Source: Ornithinibacillus gellani
Lineage (GTDB): Bacteria > Bacillota > Bacilli > Bacillales > Amphibacillaceae
Length of the DNA stretch: 64,000 bases
NCBI RefSeq assembly: GCF_003730295.1
Contig: NZ_QTSZ01000052.1
Location: 95,925 to 159,924, forward strand
Reading direction: 5' to 3'
Shown: positions 42,683-51,511 of the stretch, one piece after another
How positions within the stretch are numbered: the first letter of the stretch is position 1
Layout: the number at the start of each line of letters is the position of its first letter
Made by a program: the position numbers and the translations under genes
Notes under the pieces: generated by a model
What the model was told of the DNA's origin: nothing
The model's input: only the letters and a program-made list of their open reading frames with translations
Databases searched by the model: none

Positions 42683-43777
42683 TTATGCGCCCCCTAGTAT
42701 CTGCTTTACTTTGGCAATTATTTTTTCTAAATCTCCAGCTTGGAGCGGACGTAAATCTAAATCAATGCTGCCTTCATTTGCATGGTAATCTCTCGTATAG
42801 ACAGCCAAGTTACCTTCCTTTAATCTTGCAACTAATGTTAGCGCATTGCAAGCAGCTTCTTGTTCATCCACATGGATTCGACCACGATAAATCGGCCTGC
42901 CCGCCTCATCCTGCTCAATGGTCACCCGAACACCTGGAATCGCTTCTAATTCCTGTAGCTTCATGAGCTCTTCTTGTTGCTCTCTTGCTGGTCGTGGTCG
43001 CGCATCATAATGTTGCAACGCTGCCAACAGACCAAAGATTGCTTCCTTACCAACCTTCATGGCTCTTCCAATTCCCTTTTGATGTTGTGCTGCATACGAT
43101 ACGTATGTTTTTTTACCAGCCAAAATACCAGACGTTGGACCTTCCAAAGCCTTGGATCCACTAAAAATAACAACATCAGCCCTTTCGGAATAGGACTGTG
43201 GATGATCTTCAGCGGCTGCATCAAGAATGAGAGGTACATTGTATCTCTGGCACAACGCGTAAACATCATCCAATGCCGGCATGTTTTTTTGTACGGCATG
43301 ATGAGATTGAATAAATAAGACGGCAGCAGTCTGTTCACTAATTGACTGCTCCAATTGCTCAAGTCGACAGCCATTGGCATAGCCTGCTTCTACCGGAATA
43401 CCGCCACCGAGCCGAATCATGGTTTCCACCGGGGCGCCATAATCCACATTATGTCCCTTCATCAGCAATATTTCCCGTTGAACCTGCGGGGCAGGCGCAT
43501 ATATATTTTCAACCAACTGGTGTTTATCCTTTGCTATCGCACCTGCGATGGACAGCGCAATGCCAGCAGAAGCTGAATTGACAATCAAAGCAGCTTCCGT
43601 TCCCAGCATTCCTGCCACAGCTTGACCGGATTGTGTTACCAAATCTTCCATTTCAAAATAATGCTTACCACCATACGCCATACCGTCAAGAACAACGTCG
43701 GAAAGTGTGGAAACTCCTAAAATACTCATTCTGCCACTTGCGTTAATTACTTGTTTCAAGTTCAATATACTCCCCAC
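42683..43777 (-). CDS. PLP-dependent ammonia-lyase, DgaE family
   Basis: This 364-residue SelA-fold enzyme is of the D-glucosaminate-6-phosphate ammonia-lyase type. VINASGRMSILGVS, AALIVNSASAGIALSIAG and VIFSGSKALEGPTSGIL (PLP Lys in SGSKALEG) are the family blocks. It deaminates an amino-sugar acid to a 2-keto-3-deoxy acid. The start overlaps the amidohydrolase gene by 35 bases: GTG 43777 has no good SD, while TTG 43765 has GGTGGGG 6 bases upstream and may be the true start. Substrate phosphorylation state is unknown; there is no PTS nearby. Confidence 0.87.
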   Translation of the reverse strand: MGSILNLKQVINASGRMSILGVSTLSDVVLDGMAYGGKHYFEMEDLVTQSGQAVAGMLGTEAALIVNSASAGIALSIAGAIAKDKHQLVENIYAPAPQVQREILLMKGHNVDYGAPVETMIRLGGGIPVEAGYANGCRLEQLEQSISEQTAAVLFIQSHHAVQKNMPALDDVYALCQRYNVPLILDAAAEDHPQSYSERADVVIFSGSKALEGPTSGILAGKKTYVSYAAQHQKGIGRAMKVGKEAIFGLLAALQHYDARPRPAREQQEELMKLQELEAIPGVRVTIEQDEAGRPIYRGRIHVDEQEAACNALTLVARLKEGNLAVYTRDYHANEGSIDLDLRPLQAGDLEKIIAKVKQILGGA

Positions 43778-44852
43778 CTATCATTACTGCCTTCACTTTT
43801 ATTGAAAAGGGGCTTTCCATTGTATGTCCATATGAATCCATTAATTGCATTGGCTTTTTCTCTACTGTAAAAAAGGTTGCATCAGCTGGGCATCCTTCAC
43901 GTAAAACACCCAAGTCATCTCTACCAATAATAGCAGCCGGTGCCCCCGTAACAGCCCAAATGATTTCCTGCAAGGAATGTCCGAGTGCCAAAAACTTCGT
44001 CAATGTTGTTGCCATATCATAAACCGGTCCATGTAACTGGTTCCGCTGATAAATATCTGTCCCAATTGTATCAAAGGCAATCCCAGCTTCCTTTGCTTGT
44101 TTCGCAATTGGAAAGGAAAAACTGGAAGTACCATGACCGACATCTAAATGTACCCCACGCTTCATTGCCCTTAATAAGGCCGGATGCACCGCTTCAGGCG
44201 TCGCAAAAATATGATTATCCTGCTTCTGATGAAAACAATGGGTCACGACATCGCCCGCCTCCAGCACATCCAGCACCTCACCAATCGCTGGCGGCCCACT
44301 CCCAATATGCACCATCATTGGTAACGGCTCCTTCAAGCGTAATTGCTTAGCAAGCTGCAAAGGCTTAATGTCATTCATTTCGACCACACTTGCACTCATC
44401 CTAGCCTTTAACCCAACAATAAAATCAGGATGTTTCTCAACTGCTGCTTCTATCGCTGGTAAAGATATCGTCGATAAATCTGCTAATTCATTTAAATGCC
44501 GCAGTCCGCTGCGTGAGATATTTAATAAAGATAATACGCGCGTTTTTGCCTGCTGGGCTATTTCATAAAATTCATCTATATCATCCGCACCGCTACTCCC
44601 GGCGTCTATAATCGTTGTTACACCTGTGCGGAATCCAATTTCGTCGGGTTCAGCGCAATACGGTTCGTACTTTGGAAATGCATGGGTATGTAGATCAATC
44701 CAACCGGGGGATATATATACATCCTCCCCTGGTTTAATTTCCACACCATCACCTGCATATTTTTCAGTTATCTCTTGTATGATTCCATCTTTAACGGCAA
44801 TATCAACAGTTTCTCCATTGATTTGCCTCGCGTTTTTTATTATTTGTGTCAT
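43743..44852 (-). CDS. Amidohydrolase/deacetylase family metallohydrolase
   Basis: This 369-residue TIM-barrel amidohydrolase is of the group that accompanies DgaE/DgaF. Metal ligands are visible: IDLHTHAF (HxH), a Lys in FIVGLKARMS (probably carboxylated), His in MVHIGSGPP and in VTHCFHQKQDNH, and Asp in FDTIGTD. It probably removes an acyl group from an N-acylated amino-sugar acid before the lyase step. ATG 44852 is chosen (AAAGGAAGTG 6 bases upstream) over an upstream ATG at 44903. It is the first gene of the amidohydrolase-dgaE-dgaF-kinase-GntR operon. Confidence 0.87.
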   Translation of the reverse strand: MTQIIKNARQINGETVDIAVKDGIIQEITEKYAGDGVEIKPGEDVYISPGWIDLHTHAFPKYEPYCAEPDEIGFRTGVTTIIDAGSSGADDIDEFYEIAQQAKTRVLSLLNISRSGLRHLNELADLSTISLPAIEAAVEKHPDFIVGLKARMSASVVEMNDIKPLQLAKQLRLKEPLPMMVHIGSGPPAIGEVLDVLEAGDVVTHCFHQKQDNHIFATPEAVHPALLRAMKRGVHLDVGHGTSSFSFPIAKQAKEAGIAFDTIGTDIYQRNQLHGPVYDMATTLTKFLALGHSLQEIIWAVTGAPAAIIGRDDLGVLREGCPADATFFTVEKKPMQLMDSYGHTMESPFSIKVKAVMIGGEYIELETSN

Positions 44853-44939
44853 CGTTAGCACTTCCTTTAACCCGCATCTCTTCCACACAAAACCAATCCA
44901 CAAATCAAATAAACTTTCTACTATTATAAATCATTTTTA

Positions 44940-45180
44940 CAGCAAATGCGCAAGCACCCATCCGTTTAGATTGGGACAGTGTTAATAATCGCTCAACCTC
45001 CAGACCAGGGAATGGAAATGGGACTAGGACTAAGCCGACGCTCGCCCCTCCCGAATACCTTAAACGATGCTGAATCCCTGCCCACCGAAGAACTTGCAGA
45101 CGGTGCTGACGCTTGCCCTATCATAAGGCTTGACACCATTACTTCTTTCTTTTCATTTCTAAAGAAAGGACTGTCCTCTA
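44940..45180. other. Gene-free, unusually GC-rich intergenic stretch
   Basis: Between nagZ and the amidohydrolase operon about 240 bases hold no convincing gene. A plus-strand open frame from 44979 lacks an SD and protein-like composition. On the minus strand two related GC-rich blocks occur (GGGCAAGCGTCAGCACC and GGGGCGAGCGTCGGC), plus a CACCG/CGGTG hairpin. No terminator follows nagZ, so this could be a transcribed spacer or structured RNA. Confidence 0.4.
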
Positions 45181-46785
45181 TTATTGAATGGATTGCTTTC
45201 CGACTGTAACTGGCAGCTTTCCTGCAATCTGCACCTTTCCCCAGATGGCATCGATAGCAGCCTGTAAAGCCTGCTCAGAAAATTCATACGTACAAATACC
45301 TGTCACCTGTGCTGGAAGATCGCCTGCATCATACGGACTCCGCATGGCTACGACAACAACCGTAACATCTAAATCAGCCAGTCTTTCAATGAATACACGT
45401 TGGTCTGGATGAGCTGCCAAATCGAGTGTCCCAACAATGACCGTGTCATACGCCTGCGCCAACTGGATCAGATCGTCCATGGCAGGTGCCGAAATATCAT
45501 CCGGTAAAAATTGGACCTCCGCCTGTGCGCATGTTGCCTGGATTAATGTACCAAGCTGAATATTGCCATGCGTTTTATCCTCGGCCGGAGAACCCCCAAC
45601 ATTGGACGGTTCCATGACGAGCACCTTTTGCTGATCTGAGTTTACCAATGGCAGAACATCCGGGTTACCAATTTGGGTTGCACTATCACGATATACCCTT
45701 TCTGCTAGGTCATAATGTTGAGCGCTGCCAACAATGTCTGGCACAACTGGATCCGTATCCAAAGCAATTTGTTCCCAGTTCAAAAATTTATCCTTTAATG
45801 CTTGAAGTCGTCCAGCGGCAGCCTGTAATGCCTCCTCGCTCCATTCCTTCGCTTCGACAGCACGAATAGCTTCATCCAATCCACCTGTTTGCAGCTTTAA
45901 GGTATGGGAAATCATTACAATATCAGCACCCGCTTGTAATGCAGCTGCCGATCCTTTTTCAGTTCCTATCGATTTGGAAATGGCGTGCATTTCCATACAA
46001 TCGGTCGTTACGACACCTTGATAATTCAATCTTTCTCTCAGTAAACCGTCAATCACACGCTTGGATAAGGTTGCGGGTTTACCAGCATCAGGTTCTACCG
46101 CTGGAAAATGGATATGTGCAGTCATCACCATATCCGCTCCCGCCTCCATACAAGCACGAAACGGCTTCAACTCAACCTGCTCCAGTCGTTCCATGCTATG
46201 GTCCACAGTCGGAAGTGCCAAATGAGAATCGACAGCAGTATCCCCATGGCCAGGAAAATGCTTAAGCGTGGCAATGACGCCTGCAGCTTGCATTCCCTGC
46301 ATCATTGCCTTACCAAGATTAGCAACTTTTTCCGGGGATTCACCAAATGAACGAACCCCAATTACTGGATTAGCCGGGTTCACGTTCACATCGAGTACCG
46401 GGGCTAGATTCCAGTTAATACCGAGTGCAAGTAATTCTTTACCAGTTGCTAAACCAATGTCATAGGCATGGGTGACACTGTCCGCTGCCCCAAGCGCCAT
46501 CGCTCCCGGAAAAACAGTCGTCCCCTCACCCATGCGACGCACTACACCATTTTCCTGATCAATCCCAATCAGGAGCGGATGCGTATAACCCGCACGCTTC
46601 GCTTCCCGCTGTAAATCCGTTGTTAGTGCAAGCACTTCTTCCGGTGTTCCAATATTTCGTACAAACAATATAATGCCACCAACATGGTAGTCCTGTATCA
46701 ATTCACGAACCGCATCCGGAACGATCTTTCCATCAAAACCAATCACAAAAAATTGTCCGACCTTTTGTTTGATTGTTGTTTCCAC
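45181..46785 (-). CDS. Glycoside hydrolase family 3 β-N-acetylhexosaminidase (NagZ type)
   Basis: This is a 534-residue GH3 enzyme. The catalytic domain has GIDQENGVVRR, the NagZ-specific His/Asp loop KHFPGHGDTAVDSH and the nucleophile Asp in VVTTDCMEM. A C-terminal α/β domain (about 380-534) is present, as in Bacillus NagZ/YbbD. There is no signal peptide, so it acts on imported N-acetylglucosaminides (chito- or muro-oligosaccharides). GTG 46785 is chosen because GGGAGGT is 6 bases upstream; ATG 46800 overlaps that SD. It is the last gene after the Lpl-type transporter genes. Confidence 0.9.
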   Translation of the reverse strand: METTIKQKVGQFFVIGFDGKIVPDAVRELIQDYHVGGIILFVRNIGTPEEVLALTTDLQREAKRAGYTHPLLIGIDQENGVVRRMGEGTTVFPGAMALGAADSVTHAYDIGLATGKELLALGINWNLAPVLDVNVNPANPVIGVRSFGESPEKVANLGKAMMQGMQAAGVIATLKHFPGHGDTAVDSHLALPTVDHSMERLEQVELKPFRACMEAGADMVMTAHIHFPAVEPDAGKPATLSKRVIDGLLRERLNYQGVVTTDCMEMHAISKSIGTEKGSAAALQAGADIVMISHTLKLQTGGLDEAIRAVEAKEWSEEALQAAAGRLQALKDKFLNWEQIALDTDPVVPDIVGSAQHYDLAERVYRDSATQIGNPDVLPLVNSDQQKVLVMEPSNVGGSPAEDKTHGNIQLGTLIQATCAQAEVQFLPDDISAPAMDDLIQLAQAYDTVIVGTLDLAAHPDQRVFIERLADLDVTVVVVAMRSPYDAGDLPAQVTGICTYEFSEQALQAAIDAIWGKVQIAGKLPVTVGKQSIQ

Positions 46786-46821
46786 CGTTTTACCTCCCAT
46801 TTTTAAACCATCGTTTCATCA

Positions 46822-47436
46822 TCAAGCAGCTGCTTCATATTTCGAAAATGTCTTTGAAACACCCCACATAATGATAAACGCGGTGACGCTCGCTCCAAAA
46901 AAGAAAAGTAATGCAGGAACTGTAATAAACGTTACATAATGCAACAGACCGATACTGATAAATAAGAAAACTGTCAGGATTGGATGGATTACCCCAATAA
47001 TAAATGGCCATTTCAAATAATGTAGCGTTCTTAAATTAAAATGAACAAAAATCGGGAAAAAATAGAGCAAAATAATCACATACAATAAAGCGATCGCTAG
47101 AATACTGAACCGAACAATCAAGTAAGTTAGACTCGTTTGGGTACTAATAATCTGAAATTCAATCGACAATATATAACCTAAACCAAATAAAATTAGCCCA
47201 AACACGTTCGCCTTAACAAATTCCTGTCGATACGTTTGCCAAAACAATTTAAAGATCGCTATATCCTTTTCTCCCATATTCCATTTCCGCACAACTGCAA
47301 ACATTGCTACTGTCGCTGGCATGATGCCAAATAGACCTAATCCAAGCAAGGTAAATATTACCCAAAGGAAATTCAAGTATGCGAGCCGGGTTATCCAAAC
47401 CGAAAACGTATAATAACCATTAATAAATCCTGACAT
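46822..47436 (-). CDS. YesL-family membrane protein (DUF624)
   Basis: This 204-residue membrane protein has five hydrophobic segments and the DUF624 opening FSVWITRLAYLNFLWVIFTLLGLGLFGIMPATVAMFAVVRKW. YesL-like proteins are regularly encoded with Lpl/Ytc-type sugar ABC transporters, but their role is not established. It sits between the second permease (35 bases) and nagZ. The SD is GGAGG, 7 bases before the ATG. Confidence 0.88.
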   Translation of the reverse strand: MSGFINGYYTFSVWITRLAYLNFLWVIFTLLGLGLFGIMPATVAMFAVVRKWNMGEKDIAIFKLFWQTYRQEFVKANVFGLILFGLGYILSIEFQIISTQTSLTYLIVRFSILAIALLYVIILLYFFPIFVHFNLRTLHYLKWPFIIGVIHPILTVFLFISIGLLHYVTFITVPALLFFFGASVTAFIIMWGVSKTFSKYEAAA

Positions 47437-47471
47437 GTCTTCCCACCTCCTTGATCAAACAGTCATCGTTT

Positions 47472-48368
47472 TTATTCCTTCACTGATCCAATTAATACAC
47501 CTTTCACAAAGAAACGCTGTAAGAATGGATACACGATTAATAACGGCAGCGCTGAAACGATGATGACCGCATATTTGACGAGTGAAGCCGTTTTTACTTG
47601 TTGGGCAAATGACTGTGCTGCACCCGCAGCATTCGAAGCACTATCTGCACTTACTTCATTTAAGATTAATATTTGCCGTAAAATTAACTGCAATGGAAAC
47701 TTACTTTCATCTGACAAATAAATGAGGGCACTGAAATACTGGTTCCAAAGCGCAACCCCATGAAACAGAGCCATAACTGCTATAATCGGAAGTGATAATG
47801 GCAGCACAACCTTCATGAATAAGTAAATATCATTGGCACCATCAATTTTGGACGCTTCAATAAGCTGATCCGGAATCGTCTGCTGGAAAAACGCACGTGC
47901 TACAAGCACAGACCATGCACCAACAACACCAGGAATTACAATCGCCCACATGGTATCAAGCATACCAACACTTCGAACAACTAAATATGTTGGAACCAAC
48001 CCACCATTAAATAGCATCGTAAATAAGATGAACCAGAGAATAAACTTTTTAGCCATCAGTTCCTTCCGGGATAACGCATAAGCGGCAGGCAGCAATATAA
48101 ACAAATGAATACATACCCCAACTGTCGTATAGATAATTGTATTCTTGTACCCTACCCAAATGGCTTTATTTTGAAAAACACGGACAAATCCATCAAAGGT
48201 CAAATCAACTGGCCACAGCCACATTTTCCCTGTATTAACGGCTTGCGGATCACTGATAGACGCACTAATTACAAATATGAGCGGATAAATAATGATGAGC
48301 GTAACAATCGACACAAAGATGATATTCACTCGATCAAAGGCTTTATCCGATAATTGAAACTTTGACAC
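47472..48368 (-). CDS. Carbohydrate ABC transporter permease, LplC/YtcP type
   Basis: This 298-residue permease has six membrane helices and the EAA loop EASKIDGANDIYLFMKVVLPLSLPI. The second conserved block, YPFLQRFFVKGVLIGSVKE at the end, is typical of CUT1 family second permeases. It partners with the LplB-like permease 15 bases upstream. No cognate ATPase is in the window; such systems commonly share MsmX. The start is GTG 48368 with GAAGGAGGTT 5 bases upstream. Confidence 0.92.
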   Translation of the reverse strand: MSKFQLSDKAFDRVNIIFVSIVTLIIIYPLIFVISASISDPQAVNTGKMWLWPVDLTFDGFVRVFQNKAIWVGYKNTIIYTTVGVCIHLFILLPAAYALSRKELMAKKFILWFILFTMLFNGGLVPTYLVVRSVGMLDTMWAIVIPGVVGAWSVLVARAFFQQTIPDQLIEASKIDGANDIYLFMKVVLPLSLPIIAVMALFHGVALWNQYFSALIYLSDESKFPLQLILRQILILNEVSADSASNAAGAAQSFAQQVKTASLVKYAVIIVSALPLLIVYPFLQRFFVKGVLIGSVKE

Positions 48369-48383
48369 AGCACAACCTCCTTC

Positions 48384-49319
48384 CTACCATAAACTGTTGT
48401 CACTTACTTTCCTTGCAATCTGGTTAACTGTAACGAGTAAAATAATATTGATGATAGATTCAAATAAACCTATTGCCGCTGCAAAACTGTACTGTCCTTG
48501 CAAGATACCCGTTTCATAAACATAAGTCTGAATAATATCAGAGGTTTCTGAGTTTAAATTGTTCTGCATCAATAGAACCTTTTCAAAACCAATCTGCATA
48601 AAGTTACCGATATTCAAGATAAACAACACGACAATGGTCGGCATGATACTTGGTAGATTGATTTTTAAAATACGTTGCATGCGCGTTGCACCGTCAACCT
48701 TAGCCGCTTCATGCAACTCTGGATTCACTCCAGCAAGTGCAGCTAAATAAATAATTGTTCCCCAACCAAGTGATTGCCATTGACCGGACCAAACAAAAAT
48801 ATGTCTAAACCATTCTGGTGCTGTCAAAAATGGGATCGGCTTCATTCCTAGTAAACGAACAAAGTGATTCACCAAACCAGTATTCGGATCCAAAAATGCA
48901 ACAAGCATCCCAACAACGACAACAACAGATACAAAGTGTGGAGCATATGTAAGTGTTTGTGACCACTTTTTAAATGGACCATTTCGAAGTTCGTTTAAGG
49001 ATAGCGCAAAGATGATCGGTAAAGGAAATAGAATCAACATGTAAGTATTCAGAATTAGTGTGTTCTTTAATAGTCTCCAAAAATAATAGGAGTTAAAGAA
49101 ACGTTCAAAATGCTCAAATCCAACCCACGGGCTCCCAAAGATACCAAGGTTCGCAAAGTAATCTTTAAATGCAATCTGAATACCATACATTGGGATATAG
49201 TGGAAAATAAAGAAATACGTCATAACAGGTAAAAGAAATAAGTATAATTGCCAATTGGCTACAAATTTCTTTTTAATTTTATAGCCTCTGCTTTGTTTTA
49301 ATGGGGGCTGTATTTCCAT
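48384..49319 (-). CDS. Sugar ABC transporter permease, LplB/YtdP type
   Basis: This 311-residue permease opens with a basic tail, then QLYLFLLPVMTYFFIFHYIPMYGIQIAFKDY, characteristic of LplB proteins. The EAA loop is EAAKVDGATRMQRILKINLPSIMP. It works with the LplC-like permease and the upstream lipoprotein to import oligosaccharides. It is separated from the binding-protein gene by a strong hairpin. GGAGG lies 11 bases before the ATG. Confidence 0.92.
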   Translation of the reverse strand: MEIQPPLKQSRGYKIKKKFVANWQLYLFLLPVMTYFFIFHYIPMYGIQIAFKDYFANLGIFGSPWVGFEHFERFFNSYYFWRLLKNTLILNTYMLILFPLPIIFALSLNELRNGPFKKWSQTLTYAPHFVSVVVVVGMLVAFLDPNTGLVNHFVRLLGMKPIPFLTAPEWFRHIFVWSGQWQSLGWGTIIYLAALAGVNPELHEAAKVDGATRMQRILKINLPSIMPTIVVLFILNIGNFMQIGFEKVLLMQNNLNSETSDIIQTYVYETGILQGQYSFAAAIGLFESIINIILLVTVNQIARKVSDNSLW

Positions 49320-49381
49320 TTAATTGTAAACCTCCTTTTTCACTAGGAGTTCAAGCTAGCGTAAAAGGGCTGTAAAATAAT

Positions 49382-49413
49382 AGTGGTGGGAGGTTGGGAA
49401 ACCTCCCACCACT
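49382..49413 (-). promoter_or_regulatory. Intercistronic hairpin after the sugar-binding protein gene
   Basis: A perfect 14-bp stem (AGTGGTGGGAGGTT 49382-49395 / AACCTCCCACCACT 49400-49413) with a 4-base loop. On the minus strand only a broken T stretch follows, so it is probably a partial terminator or mRNA stabiliser. Confidence 0.75.
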
Positions 49414-49425
49414 CCACTATTTATT

Positions 49426-51051
49426 TTAGTTAGCCTCTTTGTATCTATCGAATGCATCTTGATAGACTTCCACTACTTGCTCCAGGCCAATCTGGTCTAA
49501 TGTTTTAACATATTTATCCCAGCCTGCTAAATCTTCATCTCCAGTAATAAATTTATCGCGCATTTCTTCTACATAGTTGTTAACGTCTTGTCCAATAGAC
49601 TGTAGAATCTTGTTCTCTTCATCCGTAAATGTGAATCGTGGCCAGATTTCGTCTGGAACGAATGGTGCAATCTTTTCCGCAGCATCCATAGATTGTGGTG
49701 CAGATTCTCCACCTTGGAAATAGTCTGCTTTAATAATTCCGTTAATGGAACCCAACCATGTTAACTGCTTTGCAATCGCTTGTTCAAACGTCATATCGCC
49801 TTCTGGATTTAAGATGTGATCCATGTAAACCGCTTTTCCATCTTTCTTTTCAAAGGTTTCGCCTTCCACACCCATGTAATAAAGTTCTGCTCCCTCTTCA
49901 CTGTAGAAATGGTCCATCCATCTTACAGTTGCTGCAGGGTTAGGGTTTTCACTTGTAATAACCAAGTTAGCTGTATCCCAAACAGATGAGGATAGTTTGT
50001 TATAATCCTTATGTCCTTCTGGGCCTTCTAAAGCAGCCAAGCTATTGTACTGTGAACCGATTTCTTCACCAAACAATTCAATTGGATCATAGAAAATCAT
50101 ACTTCCATATAGATTTTCCGAAGCATTCGCTAGGAACTGACCCCACTCAATGGTAAAGATACTTTGATCAATCAAGTCTTCGTCATACAATTTATGAATG
50201 TACTCCAGCATTTGTCTATATTCATCTGTAGCTGCATAGAAACGCAATTTAGAATCATCATTCGGATCCAAATCAAAGTTTGTATTCGATGGACCATGAT
50301 TCATGACACCGAAAGATCCTGATAACCACTGAACCATTTCCTGAATTTGTGTTCCACCGTATGGTATTGTTTTACCGCCACCAACTGGATCCAACTCTTT
50401 TACTGCCTTTAAGTACTCGTAAAATTCACCTGTTGTTTCAGGAATATCCATATCTAATTCTTTCAGCCAATCTTCATTAATCCATGGTCTTGCACTCAAG
50501 CGCAAGGATAGGAAATCTTCTTCAATTAGAGAAGGCATGGAATAAATATTACCGTCTGGGAAAGTAATCGCCTTACGGATACTTGGGTCATTCTCCATCA
50601 AAGCAGTAAGATTTGGTGCATGCTTCTCGATTAAATCATTTAATGGCAAGAATACTTTTTGTCCACCATATCGAAGTAAATCTGTGTTCGTAACTTGGGA
50701 TAGGAAGAAAGCATCTGGCAAATCTCCACCACCAAGTGCTAGGTTTCTTTTCTCTTCCAATGCGTCTGGACTTATTTGATTCCATTTCACATTGATATTC
50801 GTCTGATCTTGATATTCATTCCAAATGAGAATATCATTCCAGTCATTGCCCTCGTTCTGAGCTGGCTTATTGGCGAAAAACGTTAGATCCAATTCTTCGT
50901 CAACAATCGGCATACCTGTTTCATTCACTGCATTTTCATCTTTTGAAGATGAATCTTTATCTTTTCCTGAGCTTTCTTTATCACTACAAGCTGCTAAAAC
51001 GAGTCCAATTAAAATAACCATTATAAAAATTAAACCTTTTCTCAATTTCAC
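49426..51051 (-). CDS. Extracellular sugar-binding lipoprotein, LplA type
   Basis: This 541-residue lipoprotein has signal MKLRKGLIFIMVILIGLVLAAC with a lipobox Cys and a Ser/Asp/Lys-rich linker. A large solute-binding domain similar to LplA/YtcQ follows (ILIWNEYQDQTNINVKWNQI; FLSLRLSARPWINEDWLKEL). It would capture amino-sugar oligosaccharides, judging from neighbouring hexosaminidases. The start is GTG 51051 with GGAGG 7 bases upstream. A strong SigA promoter with an overlapping cre-like site and a ~280-base leader precede it. Confidence 0.92.
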   Translation of the reverse strand: MKLRKGLIFIMVILIGLVLAACSDKESSGKDKDSSSKDENAVNETGMPIVDEELDLTFFANKPAQNEGNDWNDILIWNEYQDQTNINVKWNQISPDALEEKRNLALGGGDLPDAFFLSQVTNTDLLRYGGQKVFLPLNDLIEKHAPNLTALMENDPSIRKAITFPDGNIYSMPSLIEEDFLSLRLSARPWINEDWLKELDMDIPETTGEFYEYLKAVKELDPVGGGKTIPYGGTQIQEMVQWLSGSFGVMNHGPSNTNFDLDPNDDSKLRFYAATDEYRQMLEYIHKLYDEDLIDQSIFTIEWGQFLANASENLYGSMIFYDPIELFGEEIGSQYNSLAALEGPEGHKDYNKLSSSVWDTANLVITSENPNPAATVRWMDHFYSEEGAELYYMGVEGETFEKKDGKAVYMDHILNPEGDMTFEQAIAKQLTWLGSINGIIKADYFQGGESAPQSMDAAEKIAPFVPDEIWPRFTFTDEENKILQSIGQDVNNYVEEMRDKFITGDEDLAGWDKYVKTLDQIGLEQVVEVYQDAFDRYKEAN

Positions 51052-51221
51052 AATGTAACCTCCTCGTTATTAAAAAAATGACAACCAATTGTCCACCCTC
51101 ATGTATATTTCTCTCATTTTTACCCTTGCGATGAATCACCCCTTTTCAGCTATGATGCGCTTACAAGATTTCTTACTCCACGTGATAAATCGAACTGCCA
51201 TTACTGATTGTTATTCATCTG

Positions 51222-51281
51222 TTTTCATAGGCTCCGCTGCATGTAAAATAAATAATCTAGTAGTCCATGAACCTATGAAAA
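51222..51281 (-). promoter_or_regulatory. Long-range hairpin in the lplA-like leader
   Basis: A perfect 10-base inverted repeat (TTTTCATAGG 51222-51231 / CCTATGAAAA 51272-51281) lies in the predicted 5' UTR between the promoter at 51335-51363 and the start at 51051. No known riboswitch class is recognised. Confidence 0.4.
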
Positions 51282-51307
51282 AAAACAGGGAATAATTACC
51301 TAATATC

Positions 51308-51321
51308 AGTAAGCGTTTTCA
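51308..51321 (-). promoter_or_regulatory. cre-like catabolite control site
   Basis: The minus strand reads TGAAAACGCTTACT, matching the Bacillus cre consensus TGWNANCGNTNWCA except for the last base. It lies just after the predicted transcription start, a position where CcpA binding would block the operon. Confidence 0.7.
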
Positions 51322-51334
51322 CCTCTTATTCGAA

Positions 51335-51363
51335 ATAATAGCACTATTGTATCGTCATGTCAA
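51335..51363 (-). promoter_or_regulatory. SigA promoter of the lplA-lplB-lplC-yesL-nagZ operon
   Basis: On the minus strand TTGACA (51363-51358), a 17-base spacer and TATTAT (51340-51335). The cre-like site begins 13 bases downstream of the -10. The rest of 51052-51511 shows no gene. Confidence 0.8.
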
Positions 51364-51511
51364 TATAACATTATAATGTTTAGGATCATTTTTTTTGGAA
51401 ACCCGCGTTTCCAAATCCATTTTTTACCGCTATTGTACCCATATAGGGGCTTTATGCCTTACATCCAATCCTTGACTACTAGGAGTTTTGAACGTAAATC
51501 CTTTGTCAGAT

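Noticed and set aside
44979..45209. Plus-strand ORF of 76 codons in the GC-rich spacer
   Set aside because: It has no SD, overlaps the end of nagZ antisense, and no recognisable sequence.
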